Source: Clostridium sp. 1001271B_151109_B4 (lineage in GTDB: Bacteria > Bacillota > Clostridia > Clostridiales > Clostridiaceae). From it: DNA of 44,335 bases. The notes beneath the pieces are model-generated. The model did not search any database. It was given only the letters and a program-made list of their open reading frames with translations, and was not told the origin of the DNA. The stretch is taken from positions 1-44,335 of the forward strand of contig NZ_JADPBQ010000022.1 of the NCBI RefSeq assembly GCF_015670405.1. Reading direction: 5' to 3'. Below, one piece after another: positions 33,470 through 41,445 of this stretch. The number at the start of each line of letters is the position of its first letter. Within the stretch, counting starts at the first letter, position 1. Position numbers and translations under genes: made by a program.

Positions 33470-34915
33470 TTATTTTCTCAATTCTTTACTTACTTCTCCA
33501 ATAATCTTAATTCCTTCTTTTATATCATTAATTGATAATCTAGAAAGCCCTAACCTTAAAGTATTTTTGCAACTATAATCAACTGAAAATATATCTCCAG
33601 GGGTAAATATAACTCCCCTTTTATGACACTCATCTAAAAGCCTTCTAGAATCTACCCCTTCTATTCCAATATAAATATGCAATCCACCTTCACCCCATAT
33701 AAATGTGGACTTAATATATTTATTAATATATTCTACTGCAACCTCATATTTTTCCTTATATACTTTTCTTACTTTTTTAATTTGCCTTTCAAATGCCCCT
33801 GAACGTAAATATTCATATAATATCCCTTGATCTAAAAATGATGTATGAATATTTTTACATCTTTTTACACTTTCCAATATATCAATAACATTTTTATCTG
33901 CAAGAATCCAGCCTACTCTTATTCCTGGAAATAGTATTTTTGAAAAACTCCCAATGTATATAACTCCACTCCCACCATTATCAAGAGCCGCCATTGGAGA
34001 TACATGAGCACTATTATATAAAAGTTCTTCATTAAAACCATCTTCAATTATGGGAACATTATACCGCTTAAACAAATTATAGACGGAATACCGTTTTTCA
34101 CCCTTCATTACAATTCCTGTTGGATTATGATATGAAGGGATTAAATATCCAAACTTTATATCATTAGATTTTAACTTTTCTTCCAACTCATTAGTATCTA
34201 TTCCATCTTCATTCATCGAAACCCCTATAACATCTAATCCATGAACTTTCATAATTTTAATAGCTGTATTATGAGTTGGATTTTCACAAATAATTTTATC
34301 TCCTCTATTTGTATAGGCAGTTAGAAGCATTTCAAGTCCTTCTGTAAATCCATTAGTAATTATAATATCTTTCCCTGTTGCATCTACTCCCTTTGCCTTC
34401 ATATACTTTAAAAGATATTCAATAAGAGGCTTATAGCCCTTTGCATATCCATAATTTAATATTTTATGTCCTTCTATTGAAATTCTATTTAAAAATGCTT
34501 TTTTAAACTCCTCCATATCAAATAACTCACCATCAGGTGATATACTTTTAAAAGATATTAAATTCTTTTCCCATGGTATTTCACTTTTTACAATATCCAA
34601 TTTTTCTGCAAGTTTTCCATAATCATTAGCTCGCTGATTCCAAGAAACTTTCCATCCATCTTCATTTACCGATTTAACCTCTGAAACAAAGGTTCCTCTT
34701 CCTTTTACTGTATATAAGACGCCTTCTTCTTCAAGGTTTTCATATGCAGTTATTACAGAGTTTCTACTAACCCCAAGTAATTTAGAAAGCTCCCTGGTAG
34801 CAGGGAGCTTTCCATTTGAAACAAGAAGATTACTAGCAATCATGCTCTTTATATAATTTTCTATTTGCACATATAACGGCTCTTCATCATTAAAGTCAAT
34901 TTTAGAAAATATCAT
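33470..34915 (-). CDS. MocR-type regulator (GntR helix-turn-helix fused to aminotransferase fold)
   Basis: A 481-residue protein: winged helix-turn-helix in residues 10-75 (KLPATRELSKLLGVSRNSVITAYENLEEEGV) joined to a fold-type-I aminotransferase domain with NPTHNT, SYHNPTGIV, EDGFNEELL and the PLP-lysine motif YIGSFSKILFPGIRVGW. MocR proteins use PLP to sense metabolites, not to catalyse. It lies directly after ddl; the ddl stop overlaps its ribosome binding site (TTTAGGAG), so the two are coupled. A MocR regulator of ddl (DdlR) is known in Brevibacillus, making a D-Ala ligase regulator the best guess; PdxR or GabR types remain possible. Confidence 0.85.
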   Translation of the reverse strand: MIFSKIDFNDEEPLYVQIENYIKSMIASNLLVSNGKLPATRELSKLLGVSRNSVITAYENLEEEGVLYTVKGRGTFVSEVKSVNEDGWKVSWNQRANDYGKLAEKLDIVKSEIPWEKNLISFKSISPDGELFDMEEFKKAFLNRISIEGHKILNYGYAKGYKPLIEYLLKYMKAKGVDATGKDIIITNGFTEGLEMLLTAYTNRGDKIICENPTHNTAIKIMKVHGLDVIGVSMNEDGIDTNELEEKLKSNDIKFGYLIPSYHNPTGIVMKGEKRYSVYNLFKRYNVPIIEDGFNEELLYNSAHVSPMAALDNGGSGVIYIGSFSKILFPGIRVGWILADKNVIDILESVKRCKNIHTSFLDQGILYEYLRSGAFERQIKKVRKVYKEKYEVAVEYINKYIKSTFIWGEGGLHIYIGIEGVDSRRLLDECHKRGVIFTPGDIFSVDYSCKNTLRLGLSRLSINDIKEGIKIIGEVSKELRK

Positions 34916-34928
34916 TATCTTACAACTC

Positions 34929-35828
34929 CTAAAGTAGTGAATACTCTATTATTTCATCTAATAGATCACTAAATTCTAATCCTCGCACCTTTGCACTTTT
35001 AGGAATAAGACTTTGTGTTGTCATTCCTGGCAAGGTATTTACTTCTAGTAAATAAGGTACTTCATCTCTTATTATCATATCAATTCGTACATAGCTATTG
35101 CAACCTAAACTATCCCAAACATTTTTTGATATATTATTAATTTTCTCTTGTAGCTTTTCTTCTAATAAAACTACTTCCTCTTTTGCTCCATTTTCCTCAT
35201 ATTTAGATTTATAATCAAAGAATTCTCCCTTTTGTGATTTAATCATAACTGTAGGAAAAACTTCTCCATTTAATATAAATGAAGTTATCTCCTCTCCATT
35301 TATATACTCTTCTATCATTACTTCAGTATCATACTTTAATCCTTCTCTTACTGCCATTTCTACTTCATCTTCACTTCTAACAAAGAAGGTAGCAACACTT
35401 GAACCTCCTTTATTAGGTTTAATAAATACAGGATACTGTAACTCCTTTATTTTTTCATAATCTATTTCCTCAGCTGATCTAACTATAATCCATTTTGCAG
35501 TATCAATCCCAACAGATTTTACTAAAGTTTTAGTTAACCCTTTGTTCATACATATAGCACTTGGTAACACTTTACATCCACTATACGGTATTCCCATAGT
35601 TTCAAAAACACCTTGGATTGTTCCATCTTCTCCAAATTTACCATGCAAAGCAATAAAAGCAAAATCAATTCCTTTTACTTTTTCTATAACCTCTTGCTTT
35701 GAATTTATTATTATAGGAATTATTTCTTCATATTTATCTTTATTTAAATTTTTTATTACTTGCTCACCTGATTTTAAACTTACTTCTCTTTCTGATGATA
35801 CTCCACCCATTATTACACCAATTTTCAT
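34929..35828 (-). CDS. ddl: D-alanine-D-alanine ligase
   Basis: A 299-residue ATP-grasp enzyme that makes D-Ala-D-Ala for peptidoglycan. GGVSSEREVSLKSG at 8-21 with the substrate Glu, LHGKFGEDGTIQG, the omega-loop FFDYKSKY with Tyr as in D-Ala (not D-Lac) ligases, and EVNTLPGMTTQSLIP. The ATG at 35828 is chosen: the frame extends to a GTG at 35837 but AGGAG abuts that codon and is spaced eight bases from the ATG. A T-box-like leader precedes it and a MocR regulator follows. Confidence 0.94.
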   Translation of the reverse strand: MKIGVIMGGVSSEREVSLKSGEQVIKNLNKDKYEEIIPIIINSKQEVIEKVKGIDFAFIALHGKFGEDGTIQGVFETMGIPYSGCKVLPSAICMNKGLTKTLVKSVGIDTAKWIIVRSAEEIDYEKIKELQYPVFIKPNKGGSSVATFFVRSEDEVEMAVREGLKYDTEVMIEEYINGEEITSFILNGEVFPTVMIKSQKGEFFDYKSKYEENGAKEEVVLLEEKLQEKINNISKNVWDSLGCNSYVRIDMIIRDEVPYLLEVNTLPGMTTQSLIPKSAKVRGLEFSDLLDEIIEYSLL

Positions 35829-35883
35829 CAATATCACTCCTGCTTTTTAATCTTTACTTTATTTTATTAATTATATGAAAAAT

Positions 35884-35930
35884 AAAAAAGCACCACAGCA
35901 AAGCTATTTTTCTTTAACTGTGGTACCATT
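35884..35930 (-). promoter_or_regulatory. T-box-like antiterminator/terminator upstream of ddl
   Basis: On the minus strand AATGGTACCACAG (35930-35918) matches the T-box core (TGGTACC plus the AC-rich flank), and its 3' part pairs with CTGTGGTGC (35898-35890) to make a terminator ending in T's, as in T-box leaders. TGGT would pair with an ACCA tRNA end. The leader between 36093 and 35931 is long enough for a short Stem I, but I could not identify a specifier loop, so a plain terminator remains possible. Confidence 0.5.
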
Positions 35931-36093
35931 TTTCTTTATATATTACTTTTATCTTATTCTATAAGTCTTTATTAACCGTAATTAACTACATTAGACCTAT
36001 TTTCAATTTAAAAAATTATTTATTTACTAAATCTAAAATCATATCTAATTAAGAATTTATATTTCCCCTCCTATTGATTATCTAATAAAAATA

Positions 36094-37419
36094 TTATATA
36101 ACAACATTTTTATTAGTTTTTTTCATATAATTGATAGCTATAATAACAGTCACTAATTCACTAATAGGTACAGTTAACCATATACCTATATCACCTAAAA
36201 TCATAGGTAAAGTAATTATAAATACAATTATTAAAATTACACCTCTTAACACTGAAATGATAGCGGAAGTCCTTGCGTTTTCAAGTGCTGTGAAATAAGC
36301 TGATGCTAAAATATTTAATCCATTAAAAACAAAAGCTATAGAATATAAATTAGTAGCTTCAGTAGTAATTTTAACTAATTCACTATCTCCATCAACAAAC
36401 ATTGCAATAAGTGTTTCTCCACCAAATACCATAATAATAGCACTAAATACTCCAATGATACTTATAGTTAATATAGCTAACTTTAAAATCTTACCTATTC
36501 TTTCATTATTATTTGCTCCATAATTAAAGCTAATTATAGGACTGATTCCATTGCATATTCCCGAAAATACAGCTGTTACTAGCGATGCTATATAAAGAAT
36601 AATTGAAAAAGCAGATACCCCCATTTCACCAATCCTAACCATTAATACAATATTAAATATATATGTTGAAAAAGCAACTGCAAATTGTGTTATACCCTCT
36701 GATGATCCATTATAAAATATCCTAACTATTTTTTTTAAATCAAATTTAACTTTACAGAACTTCAGTATAGAATCTCTTTTTAGATATTGAGTTAATGCAA
36801 ATAAAAAACCAACTGTAAAGGCAATTCCTGATGCAAAACCTGCTCCTGCTAAACCTAGATTCATCTTTACTATAAATATATAATCTAATACTATGTTTAG
36901 TACTGAACTAATAATGTCAGCTACCATAGCATGATTTGGTTTCCCCATAACTCTAAGTCCATTACTTAAATATGAACTTCCCACAAACGTAGCTAAAAAT
37001 AAACATAATGATACTAAATATTCTACAACTAAAGGTACTAAATCATCATTAGCTCCTAGAATTCTTGCTATAGTTGATGAAAAAATAACAGTAAATACTG
37101 ATAACGTTAATGTTATAATAATTAATGAATAAAAAGCTAAACTAAAAGTCTTTCTTGCTTCATCTCTATTACCTTTTCCAAGCTCTATACTAGTGATAGT
37201 TCCTCCCCCTATAGCAACCATGATTCCTATAGCCATTGCAATACCAAAGAAGGGCATTGCTATATTAACTGCTGATAATCCCTTAGAACCTACTACATTT
37301 CCAACAAATATTCCATCTACAACTATATATATTGAAAATACTATCATAGCTATAACTGATGGTATTGAATACTTCACAAATAACTTACCTATATTTTCTT
37401 TTCCTAATGATAAATCCAT
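36094..37419 (-). CDS. MATE-family efflux transporter, MerR-type promoter
   Basis: A MATE transporter of 441 residues from the chosen ATG at 37419 (a GTG three codons upstream is possible, but AAAGGAAG is spaced correctly for the ATG). Twelve membrane segments, N-terminal GKLFVKYSIPSVIAMIVFSIYIVVDGIFVGNVVG, and the SDPEL-like GDSELVKITTEA region are typical of DinF/VmrA-like MATE proteins. It differs from the gene at 32017. Regulation is suggested by a MerR-style promoter 30-55 bases upstream. It precedes the ddl leader on the same strand. Confidence 0.92.
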   Translation of the reverse strand: MDLSLGKENIGKLFVKYSIPSVIAMIVFSIYIVVDGIFVGNVVGSKGLSAVNIAMPFFGIAMAIGIMVAIGGGTITSIELGKGNRDEARKTFSLAFYSLIIITLTLSVFTVIFSSTIARILGANDDLVPLVVEYLVSLCLFLATFVGSSYLSNGLRVMGKPNHAMVADIISSVLNIVLDYIFIVKMNLGLAGAGFASGIAFTVGFLFALTQYLKRDSILKFCKVKFDLKKIVRIFYNGSSEGITQFAVAFSTYIFNIVLMVRIGEMGVSAFSIILYIASLVTAVFSGICNGISPIISFNYGANNNERIGKILKLAILTISIIGVFSAIIMVFGGETLIAMFVDGDSELVKITTEATNLYSIAFVFNGLNILASAYFTALENARTSAIISVLRGVILIIVFIITLPMILGDIGIWLTVPISELVTVIIAINYMKKTNKNVVI

Positions 37420-37443
37420 ACTACTCACTTCCTTTCTTTAAAA

Positions 37444-37474
37444 ATAATAAACCTTAGAGTAACTCTAAGGTCAA
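37444..37474 (-). promoter_or_regulatory. MerR-family-type promoter with dyad in a 19-bp spacer
   Basis: Minus strand: TTGACC (37474-37469), 19-base spacer, TATTAT (37449-37444). The spacer and -35 contain ACCTTAGAGT-a-ACTCTAAGGT (37451-37471), a perfect 10-bp dyad. A stretched 19-bp spacer with an operator inside is the hallmark of MerR-regulated promoters. No MerR gene lies in the window. The rest of the gap 37475-37795 holds the divergent promoter at 37726-37754 and no gene. Confidence 0.75.
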
Positions 37475-37725
37475 TGCATTTTTTAAAATCTATTTTTGCC
37501 CTTTTTTATACCTCCATATCATATATTTATAATAATTCTTAAATTTTATATTAATATATTAATTTATTATTGTCTATTTTTATACCCTCTATTAGTGTAT
37601 GTAATCTTAAATCCCCCTAAAAACTAACTAGAAATCTTAAAGTTAATATTAAACTATAAATAAATTTTTTATTATAAAAACTATTTTCTCATTTATATAT
37701 TCTAGAAAAATATACTTATTATATA

Positions 37726-37754
37726 TTGACTTGTTTTTGTTTTTATTAGATAAT
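37726..37754 (+). promoter_or_regulatory. Promoter with AT-rich dyad before the reductase gene
   Basis: TTGACT (37726-37731), 17-base spacer, GATAAT (37749-37754). The -10 begins a dyad GATAATAATTATTATT resembling a Fur or PerR box. The promoter is well formed; the regulator is a guess. Confidence 0.5.
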
Positions 37755-37795
37755 AATTATTATTAAATAATAATTTGATTTATAGGAGGATTTTT

Positions 37796-38542
37796 ATGAA
37801 TAATATTATTAATGGGTCTTGGAGTGACTTTAGAGAATTAACTTTAGTTGATAAGGTTGAAGTCTGTCCTTCAATTGTTTCTTTTTATTTTAAATCAAAA
37901 GATGGAGGTAAGCTTGTTAAACCAAAGGCTGGACAATTTTTACCTTTTAAAATCAAAACTGATAATCCTAAATATAAAGATATAATGAGAACATATAGCC
38001 TTTCAATGTTTCCTAATGATGATACTTATAGAATTAGTGTAAAAAAAATTGATGGTGGTCTAATTAGTACTTATTTACATGAAAATCTTAATATAGGCGA
38101 TTCTATTGAAGCTATGATTCCTATGGGTGTCTTTACTGTAAAAAATAAAAAGAATGATATTGTTTTAATTTCCGGCGGAATAGGTGTTACCCCTCTTTTA
38201 GCCATGCTTTATGAAGAATCTTCATCTAGAAATAATATTCACTTTATTCAAGCAGTTCAAAACTCTAGTTTACACCCATTTAAGAATGATATAGAATCTA
38301 TTGCTAAAATTAGAGATATTAAAAACACTGTATTTTATTCAAATCCATTGGATAGTGATAAAGAAGGAATAGATTATAACTATACTGGATATGTTAATAA
38401 GAATTATTTAAAAGACAATGTTAACTTAGATTCAGATTTTTATCTTTGTGGCCCTCCTGTTTTCATGAAGGCTGTAGAAAGCATTTTAGTTGAACTTGGA
38501 GTTGATAATTCTAAAATTAATTATGAGCTTTTTAGCAAATAA
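37796..38542 (+). CDS. Flavohaemoglobin-reductase-like FAD/NAD(P)H oxidoreductase
   Basis: A 248-residue ferredoxin-NADP reductase-type protein without a globin or 2Fe-2S domain. FAD motif RTYSLS near 80, NAD-binding GGIGVTPLLAML near 125, and the C-terminal YLCGPPVFMKAV. The order matches the reductase half of flavohaemoglobin Hmp. The ATG at 37796 is used: an upstream TTG at 37775 is open, but TAGGAGG lies between and is correctly spaced. Electron acceptor unknown; no partner gene is adjacent. Confidence 0.85.
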   Translation: MNNIINGSWSDFRELTLVDKVEVCPSIVSFYFKSKDGGKLVKPKAGQFLPFKIKTDNPKYKDIMRTYSLSMFPNDDTYRISVKKIDGGLISTYLHENLNIGDSIEAMIPMGVFTVKNKKNDIVLISGGIGVTPLLAMLYEESSSRNNIHFIQAVQNSSLHPFKNDIESIAKIRDIKNTVFYSNPLDSDKEGIDYNYTGYVNKNYLKDNVNLDSDFYLCGPPVFMKAVESILVELGVDNSKINYELFSK

Positions 38543-38547
38543 TTATT

Positions 38548-38580
38548 AGAGCTATAGCCCTTAAATATGGCTATAGCTCT
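38548..38580. terminator. Bidirectional terminator between reductase and zinc-finger gene
   Basis: Perfect 12-bp inverted repeat (38548-38559 and 38569-38580) just past the reductase stop and abutting the stop of the convergent gene. Confidence 0.8.
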
Positions 38581-39006
38581 TCATTCATAATGTAACTTTA
38601 CTCCCTCAATATTCTTTTCATAGCATTTTTTACATAACACAATCAATTCATTACTGCTACTATTAAAATTATTTTCATAAACCTCCAAATTAGCTATATT
38701 TCCACATTCTTCACATTTATATTTTGCCTTTTCTAATGCATCTTGACGTTTTAGGTTCCACTCTTCTTCAATATGTATATCATTAACTTCTTTATTATTA
38801 TTTTTACTATCTCTATAAATAAATATATTGTTTCCTTCACTAAAGACATTTTTTATTTTACCTATAATAATCTTCCTAAAACTAAATAATTCTCTTCTCT
38901 CTTTTCCTCCTATTTTTTTATACTCTATTACCATTCTTATACTTATAATTTTGATTAAGTAAATTCCTAATACTACATAAATTAAATTAAACATAAACAT
39001 CACCAT
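38581..39006 (-). CDS. Membrane-anchored protein with CxxC-CxxC (HNH-like) finger
   Basis: A 141-residue protein. Residues 1-22 form one membrane segment (FMFNLIYVVLGIYLIKIISI), then a basic linker, and the C-terminus holds KYKCEECGNIANLEVYENNF and ELIVLCKKCYEKN, two CxxC knuckles around a beta-hairpin, as in HNH/zinc-ribbon folds. The catalytic histidine of HNH nucleases is not clear, since the hairpin reads LEVYENNF rather than LEVHH. It is probably a zinc-binding structural protein. The ribosome binding site is weak, and an ATG at 39000 or 38994 could also be used. Confidence 0.65.
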   Translation of the reverse strand: MVMFMFNLIYVVLGIYLIKIISIRMVIEYKKIGGKERRELFSFRKIIIGKIKNVFSEGNNIFIYRDSKNNNKEVNDIHIEEEWNLKRQDALEKAKYKCEECGNIANLEVYENNFNSSSNELIVLCKKCYEKNIEGVKLHYE

Positions 39007-39155
39007 TTTTTATCTTTAACCATTTATAAAAATTTATACATTTATTCTTTAGCTATATATTCAGTAAAATGAAAGTTAAATTTAATTTTATTCATATATT
39101 ATTAAAACCTTTTAATCTTTTTTCTAAAAAATCCTATTTCCCTTACAATTTCATA

Positions 39156-39184
39156 TTGTATGATTTTATTTTATATGGTAAAAT
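39156..39184 (+). promoter_or_regulatory. Candidate promoter of the dicarboxylate symporter
   Basis: TTGTAT (39156-39161), 17-base spacer, TAAAAT (39179-39184), 62 bases before the start codon. Confidence 0.45.
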
Positions 39185-39245
39185 TTATTAAAAATGCAAG
39201 TTTTCAAAAAAAATCATTCATTTTTTCTAAAAATAGGGGGCTAAT

Positions 39246-40526
39246 ATGAAAAAAAAATTAGGATTAACAACAAAAATTTTTATTGGACTAATACTAGGGG
39301 CAATTTGCGGCATAATTCTTTATGGATTAGTTCCAGCTGGAACAATAAGAGATGATATACTTATTAACGGTATTTTTAAAGTGGTAGGAAAAGGATTCTT
39401 AAGGGCAATGCAAATGCTAGTTGTACCTTTAGTATTTTGTTCTTTAGTTTGTGGAAGTATGGCTATAGGTGATACTAAAAAATTAGGTCGTGTCGGTGTA
39501 AAAACTATAGTTTTTTATCTTTTTACAACTGCTATTGCAATTAGTTTAGCAATCGGTGTAGGTAAATTAATTAATCCTGGAATTGGATTGGATATGAGCA
39601 ATATTGAAATTGCTGAAACTACCGTAAGTGAAGCAACTTCAGTATCAGATGTTCTTTTAGATATAATTCCAACAAATCCTATTTCGGCTTTAGCAAATGG
39701 GAATATGTTGCAAATTATATTTTTTTCAATTCTAGTTGGAATCATACTTGCTATGCTTAATGAAAAGGCTAAAACAGTTGCAAATTTCTTTAGTGAATTC
39801 AACGAAATAATGATGAAAATGACTATGATAGTGATGAAGGCTGCTCCACTTGGAGTATTTTGTTTAATAGCTACAACATTCTCTAATATTGGTTGGAGTG
39901 CATTTACTCCAATGCTAAAATATATATTTGCAGTAATGTTAGCATTAGTGATGCAATGCTTAATAACTTATATGGCAATGTTAAAAGTATTTACAAAATT
40001 AAATCCTTTAACATTCTTGAAAAAGTTCTTCCCTGTAATGAGTTTTGCTTTTTCAACATCATCTTCTAATGCAACAATCCCTCTTAGCATCGAAACTCTT
40101 GATAATGAAATGGGTGTTTCTGAAAAGATATCATCTTTTACAGTTCCATTAGGTGCTACCATAAATATGGATGGTACTGCAATAATGCAAGGTGTAGCAG
40201 TTGTTTTTATTTCTCAAGCTTTTGGAATTGAACTAGGTTTAAATGCTTATCTTACAGTTATATTAACAGCCACACTAGCTTCTATAGGAACTGCAGGTGT
40301 ACCAGGTGTTGGACTTATTACATTATCAATGGTTCTTAATTCAGTAGGACTTCCTGTAGAAGGTATAGGAATAATCATGGGAATTGATAGAATTCTTGAT
40401 ATGACAAGAACTGCTGTTAATGTTACAGGAGATGCAATTTGTACTACTATCGTTGCAAAGCAAGAAGGTGAATTTAACGAAGAAACCTTTTATTCAGATG
40501 TAGTTGAACTTGATGAAGCAATTTAA
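39246..40526 (+). CDS. Dicarboxylate/amino-acid:cation symporter (DAACS family)
   Basis: A 426-residue membrane transporter of the GltP/GltT/DctA fold. The serine-rich re-entrant loop SSSNATIPLSIETL (near 278), the NMDGTAIMQG motif near 310, and GIDRILDMTRTAVNVTGD near 380 supply the Na+ and substrate sites. The DRILDMTRTAVNVTGD form includes the Arg/Asp residues that bind acidic amino acids or C4-dicarboxylates. Single gene with its own promoter and terminator; TAGGGGG precedes the ATG. Confidence 0.92.
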   Translation: MKKKLGLTTKIFIGLILGAICGIILYGLVPAGTIRDDILINGIFKVVGKGFLRAMQMLVVPLVFCSLVCGSMAIGDTKKLGRVGVKTIVFYLFTTAIAISLAIGVGKLINPGIGLDMSNIEIAETTVSEATSVSDVLLDIIPTNPISALANGNMLQIIFFSILVGIILAMLNEKAKTVANFFSEFNEIMMKMTMIVMKAAPLGVFCLIATTFSNIGWSAFTPMLKYIFAVMLALVMQCLITYMAMLKVFTKLNPLTFLKKFFPVMSFAFSTSSSNATIPLSIETLDNEMGVSEKISSFTVPLGATINMDGTAIMQGVAVVFISQAFGIELGLNAYLTVILTATLASIGTAGVPGVGLITLSMVLNSVGLPVEGIGIIMGIDRILDMTRTAVNVTGDAICTTIVAKQEGEFNEETFYSDVVELDEAI

Positions 40527-40531
40527 TATAA

Positions 40532-40574
40532 AAATAATTACCTACTTAATATAAATTAAAGTAGGTAATTATTT
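40532..40574. terminator. Terminator of the symporter gene
   Basis: Perfect 16-bp inverted repeat (40532-40547 and 40559-40574) with T-rich end, 6 bases past the stop. It also lies just past the stop of the convergent 51-residue gene. Confidence 0.8.
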
Positions 40575-40582
40575 TATAACTA

Positions 40583-40738
40583 TTAATTTAAGTTTGGAAA
40601 ATTAAATATATTTTCTATTCCTCTCTTTACTTTAGGGTTATCTCCATGAATTAATTTTTGCTCTTCCTCTTCACAAATTATAACTCCATCAATTAAACCT
40701 TCACTATTTTTATTGTTAATATCATTTTCATTATTCAT
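40583..40738 (-). CDS. 51-residue acidic small protein
   Basis: Not recognised. The peptide runs MNNENDINNKNSEGLIDGVI, then ICEEEEQKLIHGDNPKVKRG and IENIFNFPNLN. It has an Asn-rich disordered start, an acidic centre with one Cys, and no membrane segment. Support: ATG with GAGGTG upstream, a clean stop, and a terminator nine bases downstream. Codon use matches neighbours. Confidence 0.55.
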   Translation of the reverse strand: MNNENDINNKNSEGLIDGVIICEEEEQKLIHGDNPKVKRGIENIFNFPNLN

Positions 40739-40869
40739 AAAAATACACCTCTTATAATTTTGTTATGTTATTATTATTCCGCTATGTATTCTTATTTATA
40801 AATTAATAATAAAAAAACTTTTATATATTACTCTATATTAAATTAATATATAGAAGTTTAAATCATCTA

Positions 40870-41346
40870 CTAAAATTGTCTTACTATTTTCAATGCAAAA
40901 ACTGTAGAAATTCTTCTTTTTAACTTTTCATTTAAAGCTAACTCTATTATTCTATTATCATTCATTTCAAATGTAAAAATGCTTAATCCATTAACTTTAG
41001 AGTTATAATAAGAAACTTTATTTTTATTATTAGTATTATTATTACTTTCATAAACTTTTCTTACATCTTCCATTGAAATGTTAGCAACTACTTTTCTTTT
41101 ACTTTCATTATAAATTTTAGTTATAGTAATACTTTTATTATATAATTCATACTCATATTCAACATAACATAAATAACTTAAAATAAAAGATCCTACTGCT
41201 AATAATAACATAACAATTGCAATAACTAATGATGATAATAAAAAGAAAGCTGACAATACTACTAATACCATAGCTAATCCTTGTAATAGCTTAACCATTC
41301 CCTTTCCCTTATCACATTCAATTAATTGTTCAAAAATCTCATCCAT
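40870..41346 (-). CDS. Hypothetical protein with two membrane segments
   Basis: A 158-residue protein; the ATG at 41346 is preferred because GGGAGGAAAA lies just before it, inside the longer frame starting at 41361. Residues 18-65 form a hydrophobic hairpin (MVKLLQGLAMVLVVLSAFFL and IVMLLLAVGSFILSYLCYVE). The rest is a small soluble domain with an Asn-rich insert (ESNNNTNNKNK), similar in pattern to bacterial PH-like domains that follow two membrane helices. The family is not recognised. Confidence 0.7.
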   Translation of the reverse strand: MDEIFEQLIECDKGKGMVKLLQGLAMVLVVLSAFFLLSSLVIAIVMLLLAVGSFILSYLCYVEYEYELYNKSITITKIYNESKRKVVANISMEDVRKVYESNNNTNNKNKVSYYNSKVNGLSIFTFEMNDNRIIELALNEKLKRRISTVFALKIVRQF

Positions 41347-41445
41347 ACTTTTTCCTCCCATTACCCATCATTGATATACCATAATTAAATTATATCAAAC
41401 TTATAACTACATTAATACTTAATAGAGTTATAATATAAATAATTA

